From: Sphingorhabdus pulchriflava
GTDB taxonomy: Bacteria; Pseudomonadota; Alphaproteobacteria; Sphingomonadales; Sphingomonadaceae
Length of the DNA: 64,000 nucleotides
Direction: 5' to 3'
Assembly: GCF_003367235.1 (NCBI RefSeq)
Contig: NZ_QRGP01000003.1
Location: 124,001 to 188,000 of the forward strand
This document shows, in pieces, positions 56,513 through 64,000 of the stretch (the first letter of the stretch is position 1; each line of letters begins with the position of its first letter). Both the position numbers and the translations under genes were made by a program. The notes beneath the pieces were generated by a model. The model was not told the origin of the DNA. It worked only from the letters and a program-made list of their open reading frames with translations, and did no database searches.

Positions 56513-57603
56513 TGTCGACCTTCTTCGATGCCTGGCATTTTGACGGGCAGAGCGCCGTCCGCCGCAAGGTTGAGGTGCAGGTTATCGGCAACCAGTTCTA
56601 TCTGCTCGAACTGGAACGGCGGCACGGCCCGTACCGGTTCGGTGACTTGCATTTCTTGGGCAAAAAGACCGATGGGACGGTGTACGGGCTGGAGGGCAAG
56701 GACGGCTGGCGCCTCGGCATGACGGGGACCGTGCCCGCCGAGCTGTCCGCAATGCTGCCTGCACACCGCGTCTATGGCGGTTGGATCGACCGGTTGGGGC
56801 TGGGCAAGGCAAGTCTCGTTTTTGCCGGGATCAGCGCGGCGATAGTGGCGGTTGTGCTGCTTAGCCCGCAATGGCTGGCCCCATTGATACCGTCGAGTGT
56901 CGAACGCGAATTGGGGGATGCTCTGGTCGGCGATTTTGGCGGACGCTTTTGTGATACCCCCAAGGGTAAGGCGGCTCTCGCCAAGCTGACCCGATCGCTC
57001 GATGATAATCCGCAAGACTTGCAGGTCGAAGTCGCGAATATCGACATGCTCAACGCGGTCGCTTTGCCCGGGGGCAAGGTGCTGCTGTTCCTGGGCCTGC
57101 TCAGCCAGGCGAAGTCGCCTGACGAAGTGGCCGGGGTATTGGCGCACGAAATCGGCCATGTCCGCGAACGCCATGTCATGCAGGGGCTGCTGCGGCAGAT
57201 GGGTCTGGCAGTGGTGCTGGGCGGGTTTGACGGCAGCGGGGGCAGCACGATCAACAGCCTTTTGTCGACCACTTACACCCGTGATTCCGAACGCGAGGCT
57301 GACGACCATTCGTTGAAGGCTTTGAAGCAGGCGAATATCTCCCCCGTAGGGGCAGCTGATTTTTTCAACCGTTTGGCGTCGATGGACGGAAGTCGTGATC
57401 TCAAAGACCGGCAGGCGCGCACGATGGCCAGTTACACGTCAAGCCACCCCTTGTCTGACGAGCGACGCAAGCTGTTTGAGAACGCCGTGGTCAAAGGCAG
57501 CGCCTATAAACCGGCGCTTACTGCAGATGAATGGCAGGAACTGAAAACAATGTGCGCGCAGGACAAGGATGTGAAATCCGGCTGGGGCTTTGACATCGAA
57601 TAG
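56512..57603 (+). CDS. M48-family zinc metallopeptidase
   Basis: A 363-residue membrane-anchored protease. An N-terminal soluble part (about 1-95) precedes a single membrane helix (about 100-118). The peptidase domain has the zinc motif His212-Glu213-Ile-Gly-His216 in Leu-Ala-His-Glu-Ile-Gly-His and a downstream Glu-Arg-Glu-Ala-Asp with the third ligand near 262. Related enzymes (BepA/HtpX types) do envelope quality control; the substrate here is unknown. It begins one base inside the DUF898 stop, so the two proteins probably act together at the membrane. Confidence 0.93.
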   Translation: MSTFFDAWHFDGQSAVRRKVEVQVIGNQFYLLELERRHGPYRFGDLHFLGKKTDGTVYGLEGKDGWRLGMTGTVPAELSAMLPAHRVYGGWIDRLGLGKASLVFAGISAAIVAVVLLSPQWLAPLIPSSVERELGDALVGDFGGRFCDTPKGKAALAKLTRSLDDNPQDLQVEVANIDMLNAVALPGGKVLLFLGLLSQAKSPDEVAGVLAHEIGHVRERHVMQGLLRQMGLAVVLGGFDGSGGSTINSLLSTTYTRDSEREADDHSLKALKQANISPVGAADFFNRLASMDGSRDLKDRQARTMASYTSSHPLSDERRKLFENAVVKGSAYKPALTADEWQELKTMCAQDKDVKSGWGFDIE

Positions 57604-57647
57604 GGGCAACGGCTAAACGGATGAAAATCCATTATCCGGAGTAGACC

Positions 57648-57902
57648 ATGTTCCGCCGCCTCTTCATTGATCACCCGCGCACCGTCGACGAGACCTATTT
57701 CGAGCATTTCGGTGTGGCGTCGAAGTTCGGCGTCACCATGATCTGGGGTGGGCTGTGCGCATTGGTGCATGCAGTGGTTCCCGGCTGGTGCGTGACCACC
57801 GGTAGCCGCACGATCGAACGGCTGAATCATATCATGGTGATCCAGCGCCGCGCCAAGGGGCAGGACGTCAGCCAGATGCTGACCGTCGACTGGGTCATTT
57901 AG
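57648..57902 (+). CDS. DUF6356-like small membrane protein
   Basis: An 84-residue protein with a short polar N-terminus (Leu-Phe-Ile-Asp-His-Pro-Arg-Thr-Val-Asp-Glu-Thr-Tyr-Phe-Glu-His), one hydrophobic segment (Thr-Met-Ile-Trp-Gly-Gly-Leu-Cys-Ala-Leu-Val-His-Ala), and a basic C-terminus. The Asp-Glu-Thr-Tyr-x-Glu-His motif matches proteins I remember as DUF6356 in sphingomonads. A CGGAGTAG site precedes ATG 57648. It lies 44 bases after the peptidase gene on the same strand. Function unknown. Confidence 0.75.
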   Translation: MFRRLFIDHPRTVDETYFEHFGVASKFGVTMIWGGLCALVHAVVPGWCVTTGSRTIERLNHIMVIQRRAKGQDVSQMLTVDWVI

Positions 57903-57913
57903 GCGACTCAAAT

Positions 57914-58660
57914 TTGAGTCAGGTAATTTCCCACAATATGTTCATTCGGCCTGACGGGCTGAAGCTTGCCTATCGCAAGGCGGAGGGCGCTGGCCCGACT
58001 TTCGTCTTCCTTCCCGGCTATATGTCGGACATGGCGGGAGGCAAGGCGACTGCGGTTTTCGATTGGGCTGTTGCCAATGGCAAGTCCTGCCTGTTGCTCG
58101 ACTATGCCGGATGCGGGGAGAGCGAGGGCGACTTTGCGCAGCAGACGTTGACCGGCTGGCGCGACGATGTGCTGGCGATGATAGACGCGCTGGTCGAAGG
58201 GCCGGTTGTGCTGATCGGATCATCCATGGGTGGCTGGTTGATGCTGCTGGTCGGTGAGGTACTGGGCACGCGCCTGGCCGGGTTGATCGGGATCGCGCCA
58301 GCACCCGATTTCACTCGCTGGGGTTTCACCGATGCGCAGCGCGAAAACATCCTGACCAAGGGCGTGCATTTCGAGCACAACCCTTATGGGCCGGAACCGA
58401 CGCCGACCTACAAGGGTCTATATGAGTCAGGCGAGGCCAACCTGATGCTCGACCGCGAAATCGCGATCGACTGTCCGGTGCGGTTGCTCCACGGACAAGC
58501 CGATGCCGATGTGCCGTGGAAGATTTCCCCGAAACTAGCATCGGCGCTGCGATCGAACGATGTCCGGGTGACGCTGATCAAGGATGGCGACCACCGCCTG
58601 TCGCGCGAAGCCGATATTGCGCTGTTGCTGGCGACTGTGGCGGAGATGGCTGGCGGTTAG
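57914..58660 (+). CDS. Alpha/beta hydrolase (ABHD10-like esterase)
   Basis: A soluble hydrolase of 240-248 residues. The nucleophile elbow is Gly-Ser-Ser-Met-Gly-Gly-Trp; the Asp is in Gly-Gln-Ala-Asp-Ala-Asp-Val-Pro and the His in Lys-Asp-Gly-Asp-His-Arg-Leu-Ser near the C-terminus. Leu-Asp-Tyr-Ala-Gly-Cys-Gly-Glu-Ser precedes the elbow. The pattern resembles ABHD10-type (depalmitoylase/thioesterase-like) enzymes. Start is uncertain: TTG 57914 or ATG 57938; neither has a clear ribosome site. It closes the rightward cluster beginning at 53.7 kb. Confidence 0.85.
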   Translation: MSQVISHNMFIRPDGLKLAYRKAEGAGPTFVFLPGYMSDMAGGKATAVFDWAVANGKSCLLLDYAGCGESEGDFAQQTLTGWRDDVLAMIDALVEGPVVLIGSSMGGWLMLLVGEVLGTRLAGLIGIAPAPDFTRWGFTDAQRENILTKGVHFEHNPYGPEPTPTYKGLYESGEANLMLDREIAIDCPVRLLHGQADADVPWKISPKLASALRSNDVRVTLIKDGDHRLSREADIALLLATVAEMAGG

Positions 58661-58691
58661 ATCGCGTCGTCCCGAAGGGTTGCGATTTTCT

Positions 58692-58842
58692 ATTTCACGC
58701 AAAGACGCAAAGATTTTTAAGACGGTCGTGCGCCATTTCTACGCCAAGCGCGCAGCGCGCGAATTGCGAAAATCTCGCTGCGCGAGTGAGTGGGTTTACC
58801 AAAGGCATACCTCTTAAAAATCTTTACGTCTTCGCGTGAAAT
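58692..58842. repeat. MITE-like inverted-repeat element A (151 bp)
   Basis: Terminal inverted repeats of 31 bases (58692-58722 and 58812-58842) match at 29 positions. The outer ends read ATTTCACGC and GCGTGAAAT. The interior has a GCGC-rich part (AGCGCGCAGCGC) and a small CTCGC/GCGAG hairpin. No reading frame fills it. A related element lies at 60744-60884 on the other side of ggt. Confidence 0.7.
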
Positions 58843-58888
58843 AAATCGCGCTGCGCTTACAAAGTAGGATGCCAATGCAGTTGACCAC

Positions 58889-60676
58889 TCAATAACCTGC
58901 AGCCTGCCCATCCTTTCTGAACTCGCTCGCGCCCCAATAGGCCCCGGTCACCGGATCGCGCCAGATTGCCTGATAGCCGCCATAGGGGCCGACCGAATAT
59001 TTCACCTTGTGCCCACGCTTTGTCAGTTCGTCGGCAATCGCTTGTGGCACACCGGTTTCAATTTCGACTACGCCGCCCTCGGTCATCGCTTTGCCACCTT
59101 CGGGGTCGGTCGAGCCATCATGGTGGAACCGCGCGACATCGCCTGCGGCCTGCACGGTCATGCCGAAATCGACCATGTTGACCACGATCTGCGCATGCCC
59201 CTGCGGCTGCATCGCGCCGCCCATGACGCCGAATGAGAGCAAGGGCTTACCGTCCTTGGTCATGAAGGCGGGGATGATGGTGTGGAAGGGTCGCTTGCCC
59301 GGCGCATAGGCGTTGGCATGCTTGGGATCGAGGCTGAACTGCGCGCCGCGATCCTGGAACATGAAGCCCAAAGTGCGTCCATTGCCATCGTCGGGCACCA
59401 GCCCCGAACCCATACCGCGATAGTTGGATTGGATGAGACTGACCATCATCCCGTCCTTGTCGGCGACGGTCATGTAGATGGTGTCGTTACCACCATCGAC
59501 GGGCAGTGCAGGATCGGCCAATGCTGCCTTGCCCATGTCGATATCCGCGCGCTGCTTTGCCGCACGTTCCTTTGACAGCAATTCCTTCAACGGGATTTTG
59601 GCAAAAGCCGGGTCGGCATAATATTTAGCACGATCGGCAAAGGCGCGTTTCTTCGCCTCGATAAAGACATGCCAGAAATCGGCGCTGCCGCGCCCCATCG
59701 CCTTCAGATCATAGCCTTCGAGGATGTTGAGGATTTGCAGCGCCGCAATGCCCTGCCCATTGGGCGGGATTTCCCAGACGTCGTACCCGCGATAATTGGT
59801 CGAGACCGGTTCAACCCACTCGCCTTTGTGCGCGGCGAAATCCTCATAGCGGTGCGGCGCGCCGATGCGTTTGAAATAGCGGTCCATCGATTGCGCGAGC
59901 GAGCCTTTGTAGAATGCGTCGCGCCCGCCTTCGGCAATCTCGATCAGCGTCAGCGCAAGGTCGGGATTTTTGAAGATTTCGCCCTCTGCCGGGGCCTTGC
60001 CGCCGGGCATATAGGCGCGACGCATATTGTCGATTTCCTCGATCACGCCCTCCTTGTGCAGCGCGTCGAAACCGGCAGTGTTGCCTTTCCAATATTGCGC
60101 AATCAGCTCGCTGACGGGAAAGCCTTGCTGCGCATAGCGGATAGAGGGCGCGAGCACCTGCCGCATCGGCAGCTTGCCGAATTTGCCGTGCATTTCGAAC
60201 CAGCCATCGACCGTGCCGGGGATGGTGACCGAGGCGGAACCCCAATCGGCTATCGTGCCGTCGGAATCGCGCACCGAGCGCGGCATCTTCCTGGTCCGTT
60301 CCTGCAACTGCTTCAGGCTCTGCCCCATAGGTGCTCGCCCGCTGGCGTTGAGGCCGTGCAGCTTTTGCGTTTTCGGATCCCAGATGATCGCGAACAAATC
60401 GCCGCCAATGCCATTGCCCGTCGGCTCCATCAGCCCAAGCGTGGCATTGGCCGCAATCGCCGCGTCGACCGCACTGCCGCCCGCTTTCAATATATCGAGC
60501 GCCACCTGTGTCGCCAGCGGCTGGCTGGTCGCGGCCATCCCGTTTTGCGCAATGACCGACGATCGACTGGCACCGGGGATGCCCGAATAGCGATCACCCT
60601 GATCCTTGGGTGCGGTTTGCGCCGACAGCGATGTTGCCGCCAGCAACACGGTCAGGAATGTGAGCGTTTTGCGCAT
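58889..60676 (-). CDS. ggt: Gamma-glutamyltransferase (glutathione hydrolase)
   Basis: A 595-residue periplasmic enzyme precursor that cleaves the gamma-glutamyl bond of glutathione and self-processes into two subunits. A signal peptide covers about 20 residues. The large subunit contains Gly-Gly-Ser-Ala-Val-Asp-Ala-Ala-Ile-Ala and Glu-Pro-Thr-Gly-Asn-Gly-Ile-Gly-Gly-Asp. The expected self-cleavage/nucleophile threonine is Thr399 in Asn-Asp-Thr-Ile-Tyr-Met-Thr-Val-Ala-Asp-Lys-Asp-Gly. Phe-Gly-Val-Met-Gly-Gly near 500 is in the small subunit. ATG 60676 is preferred to an open upstream extension. Related repeat elements lie on each side. Confidence 0.93.
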   Translation of the reverse strand: MRKTLTFLTVLLAATSLSAQTAPKDQGDRYSGIPGASRSSVIAQNGMAATSQPLATQVALDILKAGGSAVDAAIAANATLGLMEPTGNGIGGDLFAIIWDPKTQKLHGLNASGRAPMGQSLKQLQERTRKMPRSVRDSDGTIADWGSASVTIPGTVDGWFEMHGKFGKLPMRQVLAPSIRYAQQGFPVSELIAQYWKGNTAGFDALHKEGVIEEIDNMRRAYMPGGKAPAEGEIFKNPDLALTLIEIAEGGRDAFYKGSLAQSMDRYFKRIGAPHRYEDFAAHKGEWVEPVSTNYRGYDVWEIPPNGQGIAALQILNILEGYDLKAMGRGSADFWHVFIEAKKRAFADRAKYYADPAFAKIPLKELLSKERAAKQRADIDMGKAALADPALPVDGGNDTIYMTVADKDGMMVSLIQSNYRGMGSGLVPDDGNGRTLGFMFQDRGAQFSLDPKHANAYAPGKRPFHTIIPAFMTKDGKPLLSFGVMGGAMQPQGHAQIVVNMVDFGMTVQAAGDVARFHHDGSTDPEGGKAMTEGGVVEIETGVPQAIADELTKRGHKVKYSVGPYGGYQAIWRDPVTGAYWGASEFRKDGQAAGY

Positions 60677-60743
60677 AATAGTTTCTCCTCGCTTTGGCGT
60701 ATCGCCTTGGCGCTGCGCTCGCAAGGAGAGGTTGTGCTATTTG

Positions 60744-60884
60744 TTTCACACGAAGGCGCAAAGATGATTAAGGTAAAAAGCGCGCAGCGCAATCAATCCG
60801 AACCTGGCCGGCAATTCAGGCAATGGGTCTTGTGAAGGGCTGACGCCCGTATTTTCTTTTTTCCCTTCGTGTCTTCGTGTGAAA
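60744..60884. repeat. MITE-like inverted-repeat element B (141 bp)
   Basis: Terminal inverted repeats (TTTCACACGAAGGCGCAAAG at 60744-60763 and its partner at 60865-60884) match at 17 of 20 positions. Its left end also matches element A (TTTCAC, AAG, CGCAAAGAT, TTAAG) and it shares AGCGCGCAGCGC. No coding capacity. Confidence 0.65.
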
Positions 60885-60934
60885 CGAAAGTCCGGCCCTA
60901 TCTGCGAAAAGCGAGCAGGCGAGTAGACGCAACC

Positions 60935-61684
60935 TCAATCCAGATAATATTCGACCGTCGTTACCACGCGCACCTTTTTGTAGGGCGTGTCTGCTGCACC
61001 CCACCCGCCTTCGTTGTCACCATCGCGCGCGGTGACTTCGAAATAGCCTTGCGTCGCAGATTTGATGCTGCCGACATCGGTGCCGCTGTCCTTGGCGAAT
61101 TGTTCGGCGGACTTGCGGGCATCCTTGGTCGCCTGCGCAATCATCTCGGGCTTGATGCTGTTGAGCTTGGTATAGGTGAAGGCCATGCCCGATCCTTCAT
61201 CCAGCTCGACGCCCTGTTTGACGAGGTCGAACTGGCGCTTGATCGCGGCCTGCGCCTTTTTGATGTCGGTCGTGCGCAGCGACATGCGTTGCTTGACGGT
61301 GTAGGTCGTGATGCCTTCATTGCTAAATTGCGAGACATTGGCCCCGGTCGGCTGCACCGCATCACCATCGAAACCGAGTGAGCCAAAGAAGGTGCGAATA
61401 GCCTTGGTATCGGCATCCGCCTTCGCCTGCGCGCTTTGCAGGTCGCTGCCTTTGGCGGAATAGGCGATCGTCCAGGTCGCGAGGTCTGCCGTCACTTCGC
61501 GTTCCGCCAGCCCGCGGACGGTCACCGCGCGGTCAGCCTGTTTCATACGGACAAGCCCGTCGCCCATCAGATAGCCGCCCGCGATCAGGCCTGCAGCCAA
61601 TAGGCCCGTACCAGCAAGCCAAGATTTCCCCTGATTGGCAGTGAGTCGGCCAAGCCAGCCTTTGTCCTGCATTTCGTCAGCCAT
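60935..61684 (-). CDS. SIMPL-domain (DUF541) periplasmic protein
   Basis: A 249-residue protein with one N-terminal membrane helix (about 22-42, Leu-Ala-Gly-Thr-Gly-Leu-Leu-Ala-Ala-Gly) and a SIMPL domain: Val-Thr-Val-Arg-Gly-Leu-Ala-Glu-Arg-Glu-Val at the start and Val-Arg-Val-Val-Thr-Thr-Val-Glu-Tyr at the end. Members of this family (BP26-like) form oligomeric envelope structures of unsettled function. GGAGGGAAT precedes the ATG. A REP-like palindrome is just upstream of the ribosome site. Confidence 0.9.
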   Translation of the reverse strand: MADEMQDKGWLGRLTANQGKSWLAGTGLLAAGLIAGGYLMGDGLVRMKQADRAVTVRGLAEREVTADLATWTIAYSAKGSDLQSAQAKADADTKAIRTFFGSLGFDGDAVQPTGANVSQFSNEGITTYTVKQRMSLRTTDIKKAQAAIKRQFDLVKQGVELDEGSGMAFTYTKLNSIKPEMIAQATKDARKSAEQFAKDSGTDVGSIKSATQGYFEVTARDGDNEGGWGAADTPYKKVRVVTTVEYYLD

Positions 61685-61695
61685 ATTCCCTCCAA

Positions 61696-61716
61696 AAATA
61701 GGGACAGTCCCTATTT
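61696..61716. repeat. REP-like perfect palindrome upstream of the SIMPL gene
   Basis: AAATAGGGAC, one base, GTCCCTATTT: ten-base arms with no mismatch. The core GGGACAGTCCC is one I associate with dispersed REP-type repeats in proteobacteria. It lies 12 bases before the SIMPL start codon, within the probable 5' leader or promoter. Confidence 0.6.
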
Positions 61717-61847
61717 AATTGCTGACCGTGGCACCTGTACGCCCCTTGCGTCGTCCTGCCTTCCGGTCCATGTTTGCGCCGACCCGGCACGCTTTACCGG
61801 ATATTGTAACTGCGGTGAACCGTGCATGAACATCGATGAGTTGAGTG

Positions 61848-62285
61848 ATGACCGTTAAATATCTCCACAGCATGATCCGCGTGACCGACCCGCAAGCGAC
61901 GGTTGCCTTTTTTGAACTGATCGGCCTGCAAGAAGTGCGGCGTTTCGACAGCGAAGCTGGCCGCTTCACGCTGATCTTCCTTGCTGCACCGGGTCAGGAA
62001 GGACTGGCCGAGGTAGAGTTGACCTACAATTGGCCGCCAGAAGAGGGCGAGGCCGAGGTCTATACGGGTGGCCGTAATTTCGGCCATCTGGCTTACCGCG
62101 TCGACGATATTTACGCGACCTGCCAGGCGCTGATGGATGCCGGCCACATCATCCACCGCCCTCCGCGCGACGGCCATATGGCCTTTGTAAAGTCGCCCGA
62201 TGGAATTTCGGTCGAACTGCTGCAGGAAGGGCATTTGCCGCCGCAGGAACCCTGGGCGAGCATGCCCAATGTGGGGAGCTGGTAA
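61848..62285 (+). CDS. gloA: Lactoylglutathione lyase (glyoxalase I)
   Basis: A 145-residue VOC metalloenzyme that turns the hemithioacetal of methylglyoxal and glutathione into lactoylglutathione. All four metal ligands are in place: His7 (Tyr-Leu-His-Ser-Met-Ile-Arg-Val), Glu57 (Val-Glu-Leu-Thr-Tyr-Asn-Trp), His80 (Gly-His-Leu-Ala-Tyr) and Glu123 (Val-Glu-Leu-Leu-Gln). Asp-Pro-Gln-Ala-Thr-Val-Ala-Phe-Phe is typical of the N-terminus. ATG 61848 or GTG 61845. gloB starts one base after its stop codon, giving a complete glyoxalase operon. Confidence 0.95.
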   Translation: MTVKYLHSMIRVTDPQATVAFFELIGLQEVRRFDSEAGRFTLIFLAAPGQEGLAEVELTYNWPPEEGEAEVYTGGRNFGHLAYRVDDIYATCQALMDAGHIIHRPPRDGHMAFVKSPDGISVELLQEGHLPPQEPWASMPNVGSW

Positions 62286-62286
62286 G

Positions 62287-63012
62287 ATGGCATTGGAAAT
62301 CATCCGCATCCCTGTCCTGTCCGACAATTATGTCTGGCTGGTGCATGAGCCCGAAAGCGGTGAAACGATGGCGGTCGATCCCGCTGTGGCGGAGCCAGTG
62401 CTGGCAGAAGCCAAGGCGCGCGGCTGGACGCTCACGCAGATCTGGAACACCCATTGGCACCCCGATCACACCGGCGGCAATGCGGCAATCAAGGAGGCGA
62501 CCGGCTGTGTGATTACTGGGCCAGAGGCGGAAAGTGCACGCATTCCGACGCTCGACCGCAAGGTGAAAGAGGGCGATATTGTGAAGCTCGGTGCTGTTGC
62601 AGCACGGGTCCTCGATGTTCCCGCGCATACCGCTGGTCACATCGCATTCCACTTTGCGGACGACCAAGCCGCCTTTGTCGGGGACACGCTTTTCGCGATG
62701 GGCTGCGGGCGGCTGTTTGAGGGGACAGCGGAGCAGATGTTCACGAATATGCGCAAGCTCGAGGTACTGGGCGACGACACACGCATTTATTGCGCGCACG
62801 AATATACCCAGTCGAACGGCCGCTTTGCCTTGACCGTCGAGCCGGACAATGCGGCGCTTATCGCCCGCATGGATCAGGTGAATGCGATGCGCGAACGGGA
62901 CGAACCCACTGTACCGACCACCATCGCCCTCGAACGTGCGACCAATCCGTTCATGCGGGCCGGGTCGGTCGAGGAACTGGCAGCACGCCGTGCCGCGAAG
63001 GATGCGGCTTAA
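62287..63012 (+). CDS. gloB: Hydroxyacylglutathione hydrolase (glyoxalase II)
   Basis: A 241-residue metallo-beta-lactamase-fold enzyme that hydrolyses lactoylglutathione to D-lactate and glutathione. The binuclear metal motif Thr-His56-Trp-His58-Pro-Asp60-His61 is complete, followed by His-Thr-Ala-Gly-His, Gly-Asp-Thr-Leu-Phe and Cys-Ala-His-Glu-Tyr-Thr. It starts at ATG 62287, one base after gloA, and works on its product. The stop overlaps the convergent DUF4345-like gene by four bases. Confidence 0.97.
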   Translation: MALEIIRIPVLSDNYVWLVHEPESGETMAVDPAVAEPVLAEAKARGWTLTQIWNTHWHPDHTGGNAAIKEATGCVITGPEAESARIPTLDRKVKEGDIVKLGAVAARVLDVPAHTAGHIAFHFADDQAAFVGDTLFAMGCGRLFEGTAEQMFTNMRKLEVLGDDTRIYCAHEYTQSNGRFALTVEPDNAALIARMDQVNAMRERDEPTVPTTIALERATNPFMRAGSVEELAARRAAKDAA

Positions 63013-63389
63013 GAGGTACCCAAGCGGCGCGCTGCAAACAGCATCAGCAATGTACTCACACCTTCGATGATCATCGCCTGATTGTTCGCCGCCGAAGCTG
63101 GATCGCCAAGGCCAAGGCCGATCAGGCGGCCGGCCAAAGCAGTGCCGAACAGCGCGGCGGGCACATAGAGTAACTTTGCCTTTTCGGGCTTGGCTGCGCC
63201 CCACAAGGCGCAGAATGCCGATACAAGGAAGAAGGCCCCGAAATCGCTGCGGACGCTGTTGATTGACGAGCCCGGCGCTTCGATTCCGAACTGTGAAGTA
63301 AAGACTTTGGGATCGATAATCCCCCGCACCGCGAGCAAGCCGAAACCCAGGCCCCAAAGGCCGACCAATATGCGCAATACCAAATTCAT
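63009..63389 (-). CDS. DUF4345-like four-helix membrane protein
   Basis: A 126-residue protein with four hydrophobic helices. The N-terminal one is Leu-Val-Leu-Arg-Ile-Leu-Val-Gly-Leu-Trp-Gly-Leu-Gly-Phe. Asn-Ser-Val-Arg-Ser-Asp-Phe-Gly-Ala-Phe-Phe-Leu in the centre resembles the conserved Arg-Ala/Ser-x-Phe-Gly motif of DUF4345 proteins, recalled from memory. GAGGGGAA precedes ATG 63389. It diverges from guaA (88 bases between start codons). Function unknown. Confidence 0.8.
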   Translation of the reverse strand: MNLVLRILVGLWGLGFGLLAVRGIIDPKVFTSQFGIEAPGSSINSVRSDFGAFFLVSAFCALWGAAKPEKAKLLYVPAALFGTALAGRLIGLGLGDPASAANNQAMIIEGVSTLLMLFAARRLGTS

Positions 63390-63476
63390 GAATATTCCCC
63401 TCTCGTCGGCAGGCATATCGGGCAATTTCGCGACTGGCAACTGGACAGCGCGGCGCTTCGCCCCTAACGGCTGGCC

Positions 63477-64000
63477 ATGACTATCCAGCCTTCGGATTCC
63501 ATCCTTATCGTCGATTTCGGGTCGCAGGTGACCCAGCTCATTGCCCGCCGCGTGCGCGAGGCAGGGGTGTATAGCGAAATCGCCCCGTACAACGCCGCCG
63601 AGGCCGCGTTTGAGCGGATGAAGCCCAAGGGTATCATCTTGTCGGGATCGCCCGCATCAGTGCCCGAAGATGGCAGCCCGCGTGCGCCGCAATGTCTTTT
63701 TGATTCAGGTCTTCCGATCCTCGGCATCTGCTACGGCCAGCAGGTGATGAGCCATCAATTGGGCGGCGAAGTGCGCCCCGGGCATGAGACGGGGGAAGGC
63801 GGCGAATTCGGCCGTGCTTTCCTGACCGTGACCGAAGAATGCATTTTGTTCGATGGGCTGTGGCAGGTGGGTGAGCGGCATCAGGTATGGATGAGCCATG
63901 GCGACAAGGTGACGCGCTTTGCCCCCGGCTTCCGCATTGTCGCGACCTCGGACGGCGCACCCTTTGCACTGATCGCCGATGACGAGCGCCGCTATTATGG
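63477..64000 (+). CDS. guaA: GMP synthase (glutamine-hydrolysing), N-terminal part
   Basis: The first 174 codons of GuaA, which converts XMP to GMP using ammonia from glutamine; the gene runs off the window. The class I glutamine amidotransferase domain is clear: [18 protein letters not shown] at the N-terminus, Ile-Leu-Ser-Gly-Ser-Pro-Ala-Ser-Val, and the nucleophile Cys in Leu-Gly-Ile-Cys-Tyr-Gly-Gln-Gln. The His/Glu pair of the triad, the ATP pyrophosphatase domain and the C-terminal domain are outside the window or not yet reached. Confidence 0.96.
   Translation, partial: MTIQPSDSILIVDFGSQVTQLIARRVREAGVYSEIAPYNAAEAAFERMKPKGIILSGSPASVPEDGSPRAPQCLFDSGLPILGICYGQQVMSHQLGGEVRPGHETGEGGEFGRAFLTVTEECILFDGLWQVGERHQVWMSHGDKVTRFAPGFRIVATSDGAPFALIADDERRYY

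Overview
The window looks like a chromosomal segment of a free-living aerobic alphaproteobacterium, most likely a member of the Sphingomonadales (Sphingorhabdus/Sphingopyxis/Novosphingobium type). This placement is an inference. It rests on moderately high GC, an alphaproteobacterial aa3 oxidase operon (ctaC-ctaD-ctaB-small protein-ctaG-ctaE-DUF983-surf1), a pyrE-pdxJ-acpS-lepB operon, Coq4, an Atm1-type exporter, a TonB-dependent receptor, and many small families I associate with sphingomonads. I see no rRNA, tRNA, CRISPR array, prophage or intact insertion sequence. No gap between genes exceeds 300 bases, and almost everything is housekeeping.

Layout. 1-7.4 kb: a cut-off secreted protein, a small membrane protein, rarD, head-to-head pyrC and ygfZ, two related small secreted proteins, a hybrid histidine kinase with a LuxR-type response regulator, and a lipoprotein. 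7.4-19.1 kb: gyrB, an acyl-CoA synthetase with a DUF2721 protein, the xseB-ispA-coaD cluster, a lysozyme-inhibitor-like lipoprotein, purL and coq4. 19.2-26.3 kb: a DUF418 protein, the bfd/bfr iron-storage pair, an orphan Hpt protein, the yfgM-bamB-der operon and panB. 26.4-32.5 kb: a membrane-protein/XRE-regulator module, then a leftward operon of recQ, a phosphatase-like gene, a hypothetical gene, a fatty-acid hydroxylase and a GMC oxidoreductase. 32.6-40 kb: a TonB receptor followed by an Atm1-like ABC exporter, and the pyrE-pdxJ-acpS-lepB operon. 40-47.3 kb: the nine-gene cytochrome oxidase operon, ending in a TSUP permease. 47.3-53.5 kb: infC, a divergent VOC enzyme/hydrolase pair, and a thrS-phosphoesterase-TSUP operon. 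53.7-58.7 kb: a rightward accessory-looking cluster with an HTH protein, a second membrane-protein/XRE module, DUF898, an M48 peptidase, DUF6356 and a hydrolase. 58.7-64 kb: ggt bracketed by two inverted-repeat elements, a SIMPL protein, gloA-gloB, a DUF4345-like membrane protein, and the start of guaA.

Functional themes. The cta operon encodes subunits II, I and III plus haem O synthesis and copper/haem insertion factors. yfgM-bamB and lepB serve envelope protein export. bfd/bfr and the TonB receptor/Atm1 pair concern metals. gloA/gloB, ggt and possibly Atm1 all touch glutathione. The hybrid kinase, LuxR regulator and orphan Hpt protein together could form a phosphorelay.

I did not find a large unknown system. 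The most interesting signals are regulatory or structural: a perfect terminator-like hairpin inside the DUF983 reading frame; a probable AUC start for infC; an apparently leaderless HTH gene whose promoter overlaps a perfect inverted repeat; two distant copies of an XRE/membrane-protein module, each with its own inverted-repeat operator; and a pair of related 140-150 bp inverted-repeat elements flanking ggt.
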